A stretch of 64,000 nt of DNA from Burkholderiales bacterium (lineage in GTDB: Bacteria > Pseudomonadota > Gammaproteobacteria > Burkholderiales > JAEUOS01): positions 1 to 64,000 of the forward strand of contig JAEUOR010000063.1 in assembly GCA_016790635.1 (NCBI GenBank). Reading direction: 5' to 3'. The position numbers and the translations under genes were made by a program. The notes beneath the pieces are model-generated. The model saw only the letters and a program-made list of their open reading frames with translations. It had not been told where the DNA came from and did no database searches. Position 1 is the stretch's first letter; the number at the start of each line of letters is the position of its first letter. Positions 41,978 through 50,072 of this stretch are shown piece by piece.

Positions 41978-43141
41978 ATGGACTTCGCGCCGACCCGTGA
42001 GCAGGACGATATTCAGCGCGCCATCGAGGCGCTGTGCAGTCGTTTCGACGCCGACTATTGGCGCAATAAGGACGAAAAGGGCGGCTTTCCGCAAGACTTC
42101 CATGCCGCGCTGGCGGAGGCAGGCTGGCTGGGCGTGGCCATGCCGGCGGAGTACGGCGGTGCGGGCCTCGGCATCAGCGAAGCCGCGGTCATGATGCGTA
42201 CCATCGCCGAGTCCGGCGCCGGCATGTCCGGCGCCTCGGCGGTGCACATGAACATCTTCGGCCTGCACCCCGTGGTGATCAACGGCACGGACGAGCAAAA
42301 GCGTCGCTTCCTGCCGCCCTTGATCGAGGGCAAGCACAAGGCCTGCTTTGCCGTCACCGAACCCGACGCCGGCTTGAACACCCTGAAGCTCAAGACCCGC
42401 GCCGTGCGCAAGGGCGACCGTTACGTCGTCAACGGCCGCAAGATGTGGATTTCCACCGCGCAGGTGGCCGACCGCATGCTGCTCCTGGCGCGCACCGCGG
42501 AACCCGACGCGGCCGCGCCCACGCGCGGCCTGACCCTGTTTTACTGCGCCTTCGACCGCAAGCGCATCGAGGCGCGCGAGATCGCCAAGCACGGCCGCAA
42601 GGCGGTCGATTCCAACGCGCTCTTCATCGACGACCTGGAGATTCCGGCCGAGGACCGCATCGGCGAGGAAGGGCGCGGCTTCGAGTACATCCTGCATGGC
42701 ATGAACCCGGAGCGCGTGCTGATCGCCGCCGAGGCGGTCGGCATCGGTCGCGCAGCGTTGAAGCGCGCGGCGCTGTATGCCAAGGAGCGCATCGTCTTCA
42801 ACCGGCCGATCGGCCAGAACCAGGGCGTGCAGCACCCCTTGGCCGAGCGCTGGATCGAACTGGAAGCCGCCAACCTCATGATGCAGAAGGCCGGCTGGCT
42901 CTACGACCAGGGGCGCCCCTGCGGTGCGGAAGCCAACGCGGCCAAGTACCTGTGCGGCGAGGCCGGTTACCGCGCCTGCGAGACCGCCATGCTGACCCAC
43001 GGCGGCATGGGCTACTCCAAGGAATATCACGTCGAGCGCTATCTGCGCGAAGTCATGCTCACGCGCATCGCGCCGATCTCGCCGCAACTGATCCTCTCGT
43101 TCATCGCAGAGAAGGTGCTGGGGCTGCCCAAGTCCTACTGA
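41978..43141 (+). CDS. Acyl-CoA dehydrogenase
   Basis: A 387-residue FAD enzyme that introduces an alpha-beta double bond into an acyl-CoA. ATG 41978 gives MDFAPTREQDDIQRAIEALC. Marks are CFAVTEPDAGLNTLKLKTRA, YVVNGRKMWISTAQVAD, ERIVFNRPIGQNQGVQHPLA and GGMGYSKEYHVERYLRE with the probable catalytic Glu. It lies downstream of ligase and receptor genes, as expected for oxidation of the activated substrate. Unlike the paralogue at 18227-19186 it is full length. Confidence 0.94.
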   Translation: MDFAPTREQDDIQRAIEALCSRFDADYWRNKDEKGGFPQDFHAALAEAGWLGVAMPAEYGGAGLGISEAAVMMRTIAESGAGMSGASAVHMNIFGLHPVVINGTDEQKRRFLPPLIEGKHKACFAVTEPDAGLNTLKLKTRAVRKGDRYVVNGRKMWISTAQVADRMLLLARTAEPDAAAPTRGLTLFYCAFDRKRIEAREIAKHGRKAVDSNALFIDDLEIPAEDRIGEEGRGFEYILHGMNPERVLIAAEAVGIGRAALKRAALYAKERIVFNRPIGQNQGVQHPLAERWIELEAANLMMQKAGWLYDQGRPCGAEANAAKYLCGEAGYRACETAMLTHGGMGYSKEYHVERYLREVMLTRIAPISPQLILSFIAEKVLGLPKSY

Positions 43142-43152
43142 GGTCGCGCGCC

Positions 43153-43911
43153 ATGCCGGACCAGGACAAGCAGATCGACGAGGTACGCGCCTGGGTGGCT
43201 ACGGCCAGGCGCATCGTCGTCCTCACCGGCGCTGGCATCTCGACGGAATCGGGCATCCCCGACTTCCGCGGGCCGCAGGGCGTGTGGACGCGCGATCCGC
43301 GCGCCGAGAAGCTCTCCAACATCCACTATTACATGAATGACCCGGAGGTGCGTCGACTGGCATGGCAGTCGCGCCTGGAGCATCCGGCGTGGGACGCGCA
43401 ACCCAACGCCGGGCATCGCGCGCTTGCCGACCTGGAGCGCCGCGGCAAGCTCCATGCGCTTATCACCCAGAACATCGACGAACTTCACCAGATGGCCGGC
43501 AATTCGCCGCAGAATGTCATCGAGGTGCACGGCACGGTGCGCAGGGTCGTGTGCATGAACTGCGGTGCGACCACGCCCATGCAGGAGGCGCTGGAGCGGG
43601 TGCGTGCCGGCGAGGCTGATCCGCCGTGCCGCGCGTGCGGCGGCATCCAGAAGAGCGACACCATTTCGTTCGGCCAGAATCTCGTGCCTGAAGTCATCGA
43701 GCGAGCCATGCGCTCGGCCCGCGAGTCCGATCTTTTTTTCTCCATCGGCACCAGCTTGCAGGTCTACCCGATCGCGGGAGCGGTCGAATTGGCCAAGTCG
43801 GCCGGGGCGCGGCTGGTAATCCTCAATGCGCAGGAGACGCCGTTTGACGACGTCGCCGACGCGATCTTTCGCGACCCGATCGGCAGCGTGCTGCCGCGGC
43901 TGCTTGCGTGA
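43153..43911 (+). CDS. Sir2-family NAD-dependent protein deacylase (sirtuin)
   Basis: A 252-residue sirtuin removing acetyl or other acyl groups from protein lysines with NAD. TGAGISTESGIPDFRG lies at residues 25-40, TQNIDELH at 105-112, catalytic His126 in EVHGTV, and Zn cysteines are 134, 137, 159 and 162. FSIGTSLQVYPIAG is the C-terminal Rossmann signature. The start lies 11 bp after the acyl-CoA dehydrogenase stop. Its place in an operon with an AMP-forming acyl-CoA ligase suggests that it reactivates that ligase, as CobB does for Acs; this is inference. Confidence 0.93.
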   Translation: MPDQDKQIDEVRAWVATARRIVVLTGAGISTESGIPDFRGPQGVWTRDPRAEKLSNIHYYMNDPEVRRLAWQSRLEHPAWDAQPNAGHRALADLERRGKLHALITQNIDELHQMAGNSPQNVIEVHGTVRRVVCMNCGATTPMQEALERVRAGEADPPCRACGGIQKSDTISFGQNLVPEVIERAMRSARESDLFFSIGTSLQVYPIAGAVELAKSAGARLVILNAQETPFDDVADAIFRDPIGSVLPRLLA

Positions 43912-43926
43912 ATGCGCAGTGCCGCG

Positions 43927-45639
43927 TCAGCGCGGGCCGCGCACCACACGCCCTGGCCGTGCGGCCTGCATTTGACCGTCGCGAAACGTGACCTGCCCCG
44001 ACTTGACCGTCGCGCTGTAGCCGCGGGCTTTTTGCAACAAGCGCTTGCCCTGGGCGGGCAGGTCGAAGGCGAGCCAGGGTTTCTCGAGCGCGATGCGGTC
44101 CATGTCGATCACATTCAAGTCCGCCAGCAGCCCGGGCGCCAGGAGACCGCGGTCGCCGAGGCCGTAGAGCAGCGCGGTGTCGCGGCACTGGCGCTTGATC
44201 GCGAGTTCGAGCGGGATGCGCCCGCGGCTGCGCTTCTTGACCCAGTGCTCCAGCATGAAGGTCGGTGAGGCCGCGTCGCAGATGGTGCCGCAGTGCGCGC
44301 CGCCGTCTGAGAGTGAATTGACCGTGTCGCCGCGATGGAGGAGCGGTTGCAGGAAGTCGAGGTTGCCGTCGGCGTAGTTGAGGATGGGCAGGTAGATGAA
44401 GCCTTGCCCGTCGTTTTCCATGAGCATGTCGTAGGCGACTTCCGCGCCGCTGCGTCCTTCGGTTCCGGCGCGCGTCGCGATCGAACGGGTCGCGTCGGGT
44501 TCGTAGTCGAATGCATCATCCATCGCGTACTGGTTGTGCCAGCCTTCGGTGATGACCGAGAGGATGTGCGTGACTGCAGCCTCGGGAAAGTGCGAAGGTT
44601 CGGCGAGCATGCGCGCGCGAAAGTCGGCGTCCCTGAGGGCCGCGAGCTTGCGTTCCCACGGCAGGTGCGCGATCTCCTGCCAGGCCCGCTTGAAGCGAAA
44701 CGGGTGCACCGTGCCGCGCCAGGCCATCACCACGCCGGTACCGCGCAGCGCGATCTGTGCCACCAGGCGCGCGCCGCGCGCGTTCTCCGCCTGCATCGAT
44801 GCCAGTTGTTCGGCGAGCGGTATCTCCTTGGCGATGGACTGCAGGGCCGCGAAGGTGACCGTGGCGCCGGTCTCGCGCGACAGGCGGCCCATCCACTCGA
44901 ACTCGTTCCACTCGCGCCGGAAGTCCGAGACCATCTCGAAGACACCGTGCCCGGCGGCCTTGAGCGCGCGGCCGATGCCCAGCAATTCTGCGGGCGTCGC
45001 GGTGGTGCCGGGCACCAGTTCACGGTCCACCGAGCGGTGCAGCACCGTGCGCGAGGTGGAGAAGCCCAATGCGCCGGCACGCAGGCCTTCCTCGACGATC
45101 GCCGCCATTTGCGTGATGTCGTCCGCGGTCGGATCCTCGTTCCGCGCGCCGCGCTCGCCCATCACGTAGGCGCGCACCGCGCCGTGCGGCACGTGGGTGG
45201 CCACGTCCACAGTGCGCGGCAGGCGCTCCAGGGCGTCCATGTATTCAGGAAAGGACTCCCAGTCCCAGGTCATGCCTTCGGCCAGCGCGGTGCCGGGAAT
45301 GTCCTCGACCCCTTCCATGAGGCCGATCAGCCAGTCGTGACGGTCGGGCCGCGCAGGTGCGAAACCGACGCCGCAATTGCCCATGACCACGGTGGTCACG
45401 CCGTGCCAGGAGGACGGCGCCATTTCGGCGTCCCAGGTGGCCTGGCCGTCGTAGTGGGTGTGGATGTCGACAAAGCCGGGCGCGACGACCTGGCCGCGCG
45501 CGTCGATCTCCTCGCGCCCACGCGAGGCGACCTTGCCAAGGGTGGTGATGCGTCCGCTGTCGATGGCGACATCCGCCTCGCGCGGCGCGCCGCCGCTGCC
45601 GTCCACCACGAGTCCGCCGCGAATCACCAGGTCATGCAT
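43927..45639 (-). CDS. N-acyl-D-amino-acid deacylase family amidohydrolase (second copy)
   Basis: A 570-residue amidohydrolase related to, but not a recent duplicate of, the gene at 16513-18201. The N-terminus MHDLVIRGGLVVDGSGGAPR leads into VDIHTHYDGQATWD (His60, His62). VMGNCGVGFAPARPD and NSLSDGGAHCGTICDAASP are family marks. It converges on the sirtuin gene with 15 bp between stops. It probably hydrolyses an N-acyl or cyclic amide related to the substrate of the neighbouring operon. Confidence 0.91.
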   Translation of the reverse strand: MHDLVIRGGLVVDGSGGAPREADVAIDSGRITTLGKVASRGREEIDARGQVVAPGFVDIHTHYDGQATWDAEMAPSSWHGVTTVVMGNCGVGFAPARPDRHDWLIGLMEGVEDIPGTALAEGMTWDWESFPEYMDALERLPRTVDVATHVPHGAVRAYVMGERGARNEDPTADDITQMAAIVEEGLRAGALGFSTSRTVLHRSVDRELVPGTTATPAELLGIGRALKAAGHGVFEMVSDFRREWNEFEWMGRLSRETGATVTFAALQSIAKEIPLAEQLASMQAENARGARLVAQIALRGTGVVMAWRGTVHPFRFKRAWQEIAHLPWERKLAALRDADFRARMLAEPSHFPEAAVTHILSVITEGWHNQYAMDDAFDYEPDATRSIATRAGTEGRSGAEVAYDMLMENDGQGFIYLPILNYADGNLDFLQPLLHRGDTVNSLSDGGAHCGTICDAASPTFMLEHWVKKRSRGRIPLELAIKRQCRDTALLYGLGDRGLLAPGLLADLNVIDMDRIALEKPWLAFDLPAQGKRLLQKARGYSATVKSGQVTFRDGQMQAARPGRVVRGPR

Positions 45640-45747
45640 GGTCTGCCTCGAGGTTTCTTGCGCGCTTGATCATGGAGGCGCATCTTAGCAATGCGGCATG
45701 CCCGCCACGCGTCTGCGCGCAAGCGCGATCCACGCTGGCGGCGTGGG

Positions 45748-46932
45748 TCACCGTCCGTGGCCGGGGGGTTTGCCGAACGCCCAGCCATGCAGCCAGGCCA
45801 GCACGCCCGCCCACGCCAGCGCACACAGGCCGAGGATCACGAACGCCACCTGGATGCCGGCGTGGTCGTGCAGCACCCCCATGAGCATGGGCGTGCTCAG
45901 ATGCGACAGACCCCAGCCGACACCGCCCAAGGCGTTGGCCGAGCCGCGGTCCTCCGGGGAGGTGACCTCGGTGACCATCACCTGGAAATTGAGCGACATG
46001 AGCCCTGATCCCAGGCCCACGAGCAGCAGGAGGGCGGAGACTGCGAAGATGTTGCCGGTCAGGCCCACCACACTGACCGACAACGCCACCGTGACGGCCG
46101 AGCCGATGGCGAGGCCGCCCTTCATCGAGAAATCCAGGTGGCGCGCGACGAAGATGCCCATCAGCGCAGCGCCGATGCCGCGTAGCGACAGTACCATTCC
46201 GTTGACCTCATGACGGTAGCCATAGGCCTCGAAGAGCAACGGGTAGAACGATACCGACAACGAGAAAGGCAGGGCGGCGATGTAGGCGCAGGCCATGACG
46301 AAGAACATCGGGCGCAGGCGCATGAGCCGACCGTAGCGCTCGAAAGGGGCAAAGTGGGCCGCCATGGCGGGGCGCGTCTCGCGCGGATGCCTCGTCATCG
46401 CCAGCCAGGCGATGAGCGCCGCGCCGGCGAGCAGCAGGAAGGCATTGGCGAAACCGGCGATCGCGATGGTGACGCCGGCGATCAGCGTCCCCGCGATCTG
46501 GCCAAGATTGGTCATGGCGTTGAGCCGTCCGAGTTCGACGCTGCGTGCGCCGGGCAGCTGGCCCGCGATCGTCCAGGTCGCCGGCCAGAACACAGCGCGT
46601 CCCATGATCAGCACCACCTGCGCGGCCATGAGCGCCGCGAAGCTGGTCGACTGCGAGAACATGAGCGCACCCGCGCACATCGACAGACAAGAAAAGAGAA
46701 CCAGGAGTCTTCCGCCGAGGCGATCGGTGAATGCGCCGCCCAGGAGATTGAAGGCGATCTGCACCACCACGGGGGCGGCGATCAGCGTGCCGATGGCGAC
46801 GCCGGACATGCCCAGGGAATCGGCGTACAGCGGGATCAGAGGATGGCTCATGCCGAGCCCGACGTTCCAGACGAAGGTGCACACGTAGAAGGCGGCGTGC
46901 GCGCGCCACGGGAGTGCGTCGGTCGTGCTCAT
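45748..46932 (-). CDS. Major facilitator superfamily transporter
   Basis: A 394-residue membrane protein with about twelve hydrophobic helices. The start is taken at ATG 46932 (MSTTDALPWRAHAAFYVCTF); TTG 46950 is the alternative. The loop 2-3 motif appears as GGAFTDRLGGRLLVLF and its second-half relative near VARHLDFSMKGG. EVTSPEDRGSANALGGVGWG before helix 11 resembles efflux-type MFS proteins of the tetracycline/multidrug class. It diverges from the lipid kinase gene; substrate unknown. Confidence 0.88.
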   Translation of the reverse strand: MSTTDALPWRAHAAFYVCTFVWNVGLGMSHPLIPLYADSLGMSGVAIGTLIAAPVVVQIAFNLLGGAFTDRLGGRLLVLFSCLSMCAGALMFSQSTSFAALMAAQVVLIMGRAVFWPATWTIAGQLPGARSVELGRLNAMTNLGQIAGTLIAGVTIAIAGFANAFLLLAGAALIAWLAMTRHPRETRPAMAAHFAPFERYGRLMRLRPMFFVMACAYIAALPFSLSVSFYPLLFEAYGYRHEVNGMVLSLRGIGAALMGIFVARHLDFSMKGGLAIGSAVTVALSVSVVGLTGNIFAVSALLLLVGLGSGLMSLNFQVMVTEVTSPEDRGSANALGGVGWGLSHLSTPMLMGVLHDHAGIQVAFVILGLCALAWAGVLAWLHGWAFGKPPGHGR

Positions 46933-47033
46933 CGCGACGGTGTGCGGCAAATCTGCCGACCGTAGCGCGCGCGCAGATGGTTTCTGCCTGCACTGGGCAA
47001 CTCATAGAATGGGCGCTTTGCGATCGCATCCGC

Positions 47034-47936
47034 ATGGCGCCATTCGACCTGGCCTTGGTCAACCCTCACGCTGCGGGCGGCCGGGCTATGCGGAAGTTGC
47101 CGGAACTGCGGGCGGCGCTTGCGCGCCATGCGCCAGCCTGCCGGATCGAGGTGCCGGGCGACGTCGGCGCGGCGCGCGCGTTGCTGGAGGCCATTCCGCG
47201 CGGCAGTCGCGTGATCGTCGCCGGCGGTGACGGCACGGTCAATCGCCTGCTGCCGGCCTTGCTGGCCGGCGATCACCAGCTCGCGCTTGTGCCTGCCGGC
47301 AGCGGCAACGACCTGTCGCGAGCGCTTGGACTTTTCGGTCATTCGCTCGAGTCTACGCTGGCCCTGCTCGCGCGGGGCACTCCGCGCCAGATCGACATCG
47401 GCCGGGTGCGGCATGACGGCGGCGAGTCGCTGTTTGCCGCCAATCTCACCGCCGGCTTCGATGGCGCCGTGTGCGCCCGCGCGCTGGCCGGGCCACAGTG
47501 GCTGCGCGGCCTGCCGCGCTACCTGTATGCCACGCTGCGCGAGCTGGCCGCGCTGTCGGTCTATGAGGTGAGCGTCGTCGCCGACGGCGTCACCGTCCAC
47601 ACCGGTCCGGCCCTGTTCGCCTCCACGCTCAACACACCGACCTTCGGCAGCGGCATGCCGGCGGTCCCGGACGCGGTCATCGACGACGGGCGGCTGAACC
47701 TGCTCCTGGCCGGGCGGTTTTCGCGCCTGGGCGCGCTACGCATGCTGCCGCGACTGCTCAAGGGCACGCACCTGGCCGATGCGCGCATCCGTACGCTGCC
47801 ATATACGACACTTGTCTTCGAAAGCCCCGCAGGCATTCCGCTGGCGGTCGACGGCGAGTACCTCGGCAGGGTTCGCGATGGTTGCGTGACGATCGATGCA
47901 AGGCGGCTGCGGGTCATCGCATGTGACGCCCGCTAA
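47034..47936 (+). CDS. YegS/DagK-type diacylglycerol or lipid kinase
   Basis: A 300-residue lipid/sphingosine kinase-family enzyme. ATG 47034 (MAPFDLALVNPHAAGGRA) is the family start; the open frame upstream is non-coding. The nucleotide motif is VIVAGGDGTVNRLLPAL, then LALVPAGSGNDLSRALG, and C-terminal IPLAVDGEYLG is the usual closing segment. It phosphorylates diacylglycerol or a related lipid at the inner membrane. TAGAAT at 47005-47010 could be its -10 box. Confidence 0.9.
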   Translation: MAPFDLALVNPHAAGGRAMRKLPELRAALARHAPACRIEVPGDVGAARALLEAIPRGSRVIVAGGDGTVNRLLPALLAGDHQLALVPAGSGNDLSRALGLFGHSLESTLALLARGTPRQIDIGRVRHDGGESLFAANLTAGFDGAVCARALAGPQWLRGLPRYLYATLRELAALSVYEVSVVADGVTVHTGPALFASTLNTPTFGSGMPAVPDAVIDDGRLNLLLAGRFSRLGALRMLPRLLKGTHLADARIRTLPYTTLVFESPAGIPLAVDGEYLGRVRDGCVTIDARRLRVIACDAR

Positions 47937-48031
47937 AATGGGAAATGCGCAGGCCGCAGTCGCGTTCTCCTGAAGTTGGGACGCATGGCGTTGCGACTCT
48001 TCCCGACCTTCCTGCTGCAAACCGTCACGCC

Positions 48032-49168
48032 GTGCCCGGCAAATCCGTGCCCAAATCTGCAAGCTTCGCCACCGGCATCCTGCCAGTGCAGGCGCTGGAA
48101 CTCTGCGTGCGCCAAGGCGGCGAGATCGTCTCTTTGGAAGACCCGATCCGCGACGACCAGTTCCAGCCGGCCAGCCTGGACCTGCGCCTGGGCTCGGTGG
48201 CCTACCGGGTGCGCGCGAGTTTCCTGCCTGGTCGCAACGCCACCGTGCGACAAAAGCTCGACGACCTGGCCATGCACGCCATGGACATCACCGGCGGCGG
48301 GGTGCTCGAGCGCGGCTGCGTCTACATCATCCCGCTGCAGGAAAGCCTCGCCCTGAAGCGCCGCACCTCGGCGCGCGGCAACCCCAAGAGTTCGACCGGG
48401 CGCCTGGACATCTTCACACGTCTCATCACCGACCACGGCACCGAGTTCGACAGCATCCGCGAGGGCTACAAGGGCCCGCTTTATGCCGAGGTCTCGCCGC
48501 GCACCTTCAGCGTGCTGGTGCGCAAGGGCTCGCGCCTGTCGCAATTGCGCATCCGTCGCGGCAACCCGCAGGCCACCGACGGCAGCATGCGGCGCCTGCA
48601 GCAGGAACACCAGGTGGTCGAGGCGATCAGCGAGGCCGACATCCGCGACGGCGTGCCGGTGACGGTGGACGTGGCCGGTGCCAAGACCGGCGGCCTGATC
48701 GGCTATCGCGCCAAGGCGCATGCCGGCCTGATCGACATCGACCGCGTGCGTCACTACGAGGTGGCTGATTTCTGGGAGCCGGTCATGGCGCCCAAGCGCG
48801 GCGGCCTGGTGCTGGACCCGGCGGACTTCTACATCCTCGCCAGCCGCGAGGCGGTGCGGGTGCCGCCGGCCTATGCCGCCGAGATGATCGCCTACGACAC
48901 CCTGGTGGGCGAGTTCCGCGTGCACTACGCGGGCTTCTTCGACCCCGGCTTTGGCCACGCGTCCTCCGCCGGCGATGGGTCGCGCGCGGTGCTGGAGGTG
49001 CGCTCCTACGAAGTGCCCTTCGTCATCGAGCACGGGCAGATCGTCGGGCGCCTGTCCTACGAGCGCCTGACCGCGATGCCGAGCCGGCTCTACGGCGTCG
49101 GCATCAAGTCGAACTACCAGGGCCAGGGCATCGCGCTGTCCAAGCATTTTCGCGTCTCCTCGACATAG
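48032..49168 (+). CDS. 2'-deoxycytidine 5'-triphosphate deaminase-like protein (Dcd family)
   Basis: Predicted to deaminate dCTP to dUTP for thymidylate supply. The C-terminal two thirds contain dUTPase/Dcd-fold blocks: FQPASLDLRLGSVAYRVRAS, KGPLYAEVSPRTFSVLVRKG, VGEFRVHYAGFFDPGFG and EVPFVIEHGQIVGRLSYERL. At about 378 residues it is twice the E. coli Dcd length, consistent with the fused two-domain form found in many proteobacteria. The start is uncertain: GTG 48032 is chosen, GTG 48047 and ATG 47945 are alternatives. TAAAAT at 47934-47939 may be a -10 box, which would exclude 47945. Confidence 0.8.
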   Translation: MPGKSVPKSASFATGILPVQALELCVRQGGEIVSLEDPIRDDQFQPASLDLRLGSVAYRVRASFLPGRNATVRQKLDDLAMHAMDITGGGVLERGCVYIIPLQESLALKRRTSARGNPKSSTGRLDIFTRLITDHGTEFDSIREGYKGPLYAEVSPRTFSVLVRKGSRLSQLRIRRGNPQATDGSMRRLQQEHQVVEAISEADIRDGVPVTVDVAGAKTGGLIGYRAKAHAGLIDIDRVRHYEVADFWEPVMAPKRGGLVLDPADFYILASREAVRVPPAYAAEMIAYDTLVGEFRVHYAGFFDPGFGHASSAGDGSRAVLEVRSYEVPFVIEHGQIVGRLSYERLTAMPSRLYGVGIKSNYQGQGIALSKHFRVSST

Positions 49169-49286
49169 AGCCGCGGCGCGCGCCACCCCGGCGCGCAGTT
49201 CCCTTCGCCGACGTTCCGGGAGCGGCTTCCCACGGCGCCTGCGTTCGACCATTGGCGGGATTTCGATTGCAGCCAATTCGACGCAC

Positions 49287-49300
49287 ATTTGATCAATATT
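49287..49300. promoter_or_regulatory. GntR operator O1
   Basis: ATTTGATCAATATT contains the palindrome TTGATCAA. The same core recurs 65 bp downstream in O2. It lies just upstream of the predicted gntR promoter, near -56, and is the expected type of site for an FCD-class GntR dimer. Confidence 0.5.
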
Positions 49301-49313
49301 GGCGCGTCTGGCC

Positions 49314-49342
49314 TTGCAAGTAGAGGGGAAGTGGTCTAGGAT
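49314..49342 (+). promoter_or_regulatory. Promoter of the GntR-controlled cassette
   Basis: TTGCAA (49314-49319), a 17-base spacer and TAGGAT (49337-49342). Initiation is predicted near 49349, between operators O1 and O2, which fits repression. The -10 box contains the upstream ATG at 49341, which argues against that codon as the translation start. Confidence 0.5.
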
Positions 49343-49351
49343 GCTTGCAAT

Positions 49352-49363
49352 ATTTGATCAAAT
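49352..49363. promoter_or_regulatory. GntR operator O2
   Basis: ATTTGATCAAAT is a perfect 12-bp palindrome sharing TTGATCAA with O1. It overlaps the predicted transcription start region and the first bases of the gntR coding sequence, a position from which a bound repressor would block initiation. Confidence 0.55.
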
Positions 49364-50072
49364 GTTCCCCAGCAATCACGACATCGGCCAGCGCATCCGC
49401 GACGACATCGTCGCTGGTGTGCTCCGCTTTGGCGAGCGCATCACCATCGATGCGCTGGCGACCCGCTACGGTGTCAGCCACATGCCGGTGCGCGAGGCGC
49501 TGCGTGAACTGCAGGGCGAGGGCCTGGTGACAAGCGAGCCCAATCGCGGCGCGCGCGTGCGGGCGGTGGACGCCAATTTCATCGACAACCTGTTCGAGAT
49601 CCGCACCGCGCTGGAAGTCATGATGGTGCGGCGCGCGGCGCGACGTGCCACGCCGGCAGACGTGGCCGAGCTCGAGGCCATCGAAGTGGTCCTGGAACGG
49701 CATATCGAGCGTGGCGAACATGCGGCGGTGGTGGCCGAGAATCGGCGCTTTCACCAGACCATCAACAGAATCGCCGACAACGTCGACGCACTGCCGGTGG
49801 TGGACCGCCACTGGACGCTCCTGGCGGCGCTATGGCGCCACTTCGGTTACGGCGCGGACCGCTTTTCCGGCGTGGCCAACGATCATCGTCACCTGATCGC
49901 CGCGCTCGCCGCGCATGACGAAGAAGCGGCCGCGATGCTCATGGGCGCGCATGCGACCAAGGCCAAGCTGGAGCTGCTCTCGCGGCTGGGCGCGCAGGCC
50001 GGGCCTGCGGTGACGAATGCACCGTCTACATCGCCGCGACAGCGCGCGGTGCGACACCTGCGGCGCGCGTGA
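49362..50072 (+). CDS. GntR-family (FadR/FCD subfamily) transcriptional regulator
   Basis: A 236-residue regulator: winged helix-turn-helix (IGQRIRDDIVAGVLRFGERI, then TRYGVSHMPVREALRELQGE) and an all-helical FCD effector domain with metal-binding histidine context NRRFHQTINRIA and DHRHLIAALAAHDEEAA. ATG 49362 is preferred to 49341 because the latter lies inside the -10 box. It overlaps the next gene as TGATG. FCD regulators commonly respond to sugar acids or carboxylates, which matches the downstream dehydratase and lactonase. Confidence 0.92.
   Translation: MFPSNHDIGQRIRDDIVAGVLRFGERITIDALATRYGVSHMPVREALRELQGEGLVTSEPNRGARVRAVDANFIDNLFEIRTALEVMMVRRAARRATPADVAELEAIEVVLERHIERGEHAAVVAENRRFHQTINRIADNVDALPVVDRHWTLLAALWRHFGYGADRFSGVANDHRHLIAALAAHDEEAAAMLMGAHATKAKLELLSRLGAQAGPAVTNAPSTSPRQRAVRHLRRA

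Noticed and set aside
49341..49361. ATG 49341 as the gntR start
   Set aside because: It lies inside the predicted -10 box and would make an operator part of the coding sequence; ATG 49362 gives the usual family N-terminus.
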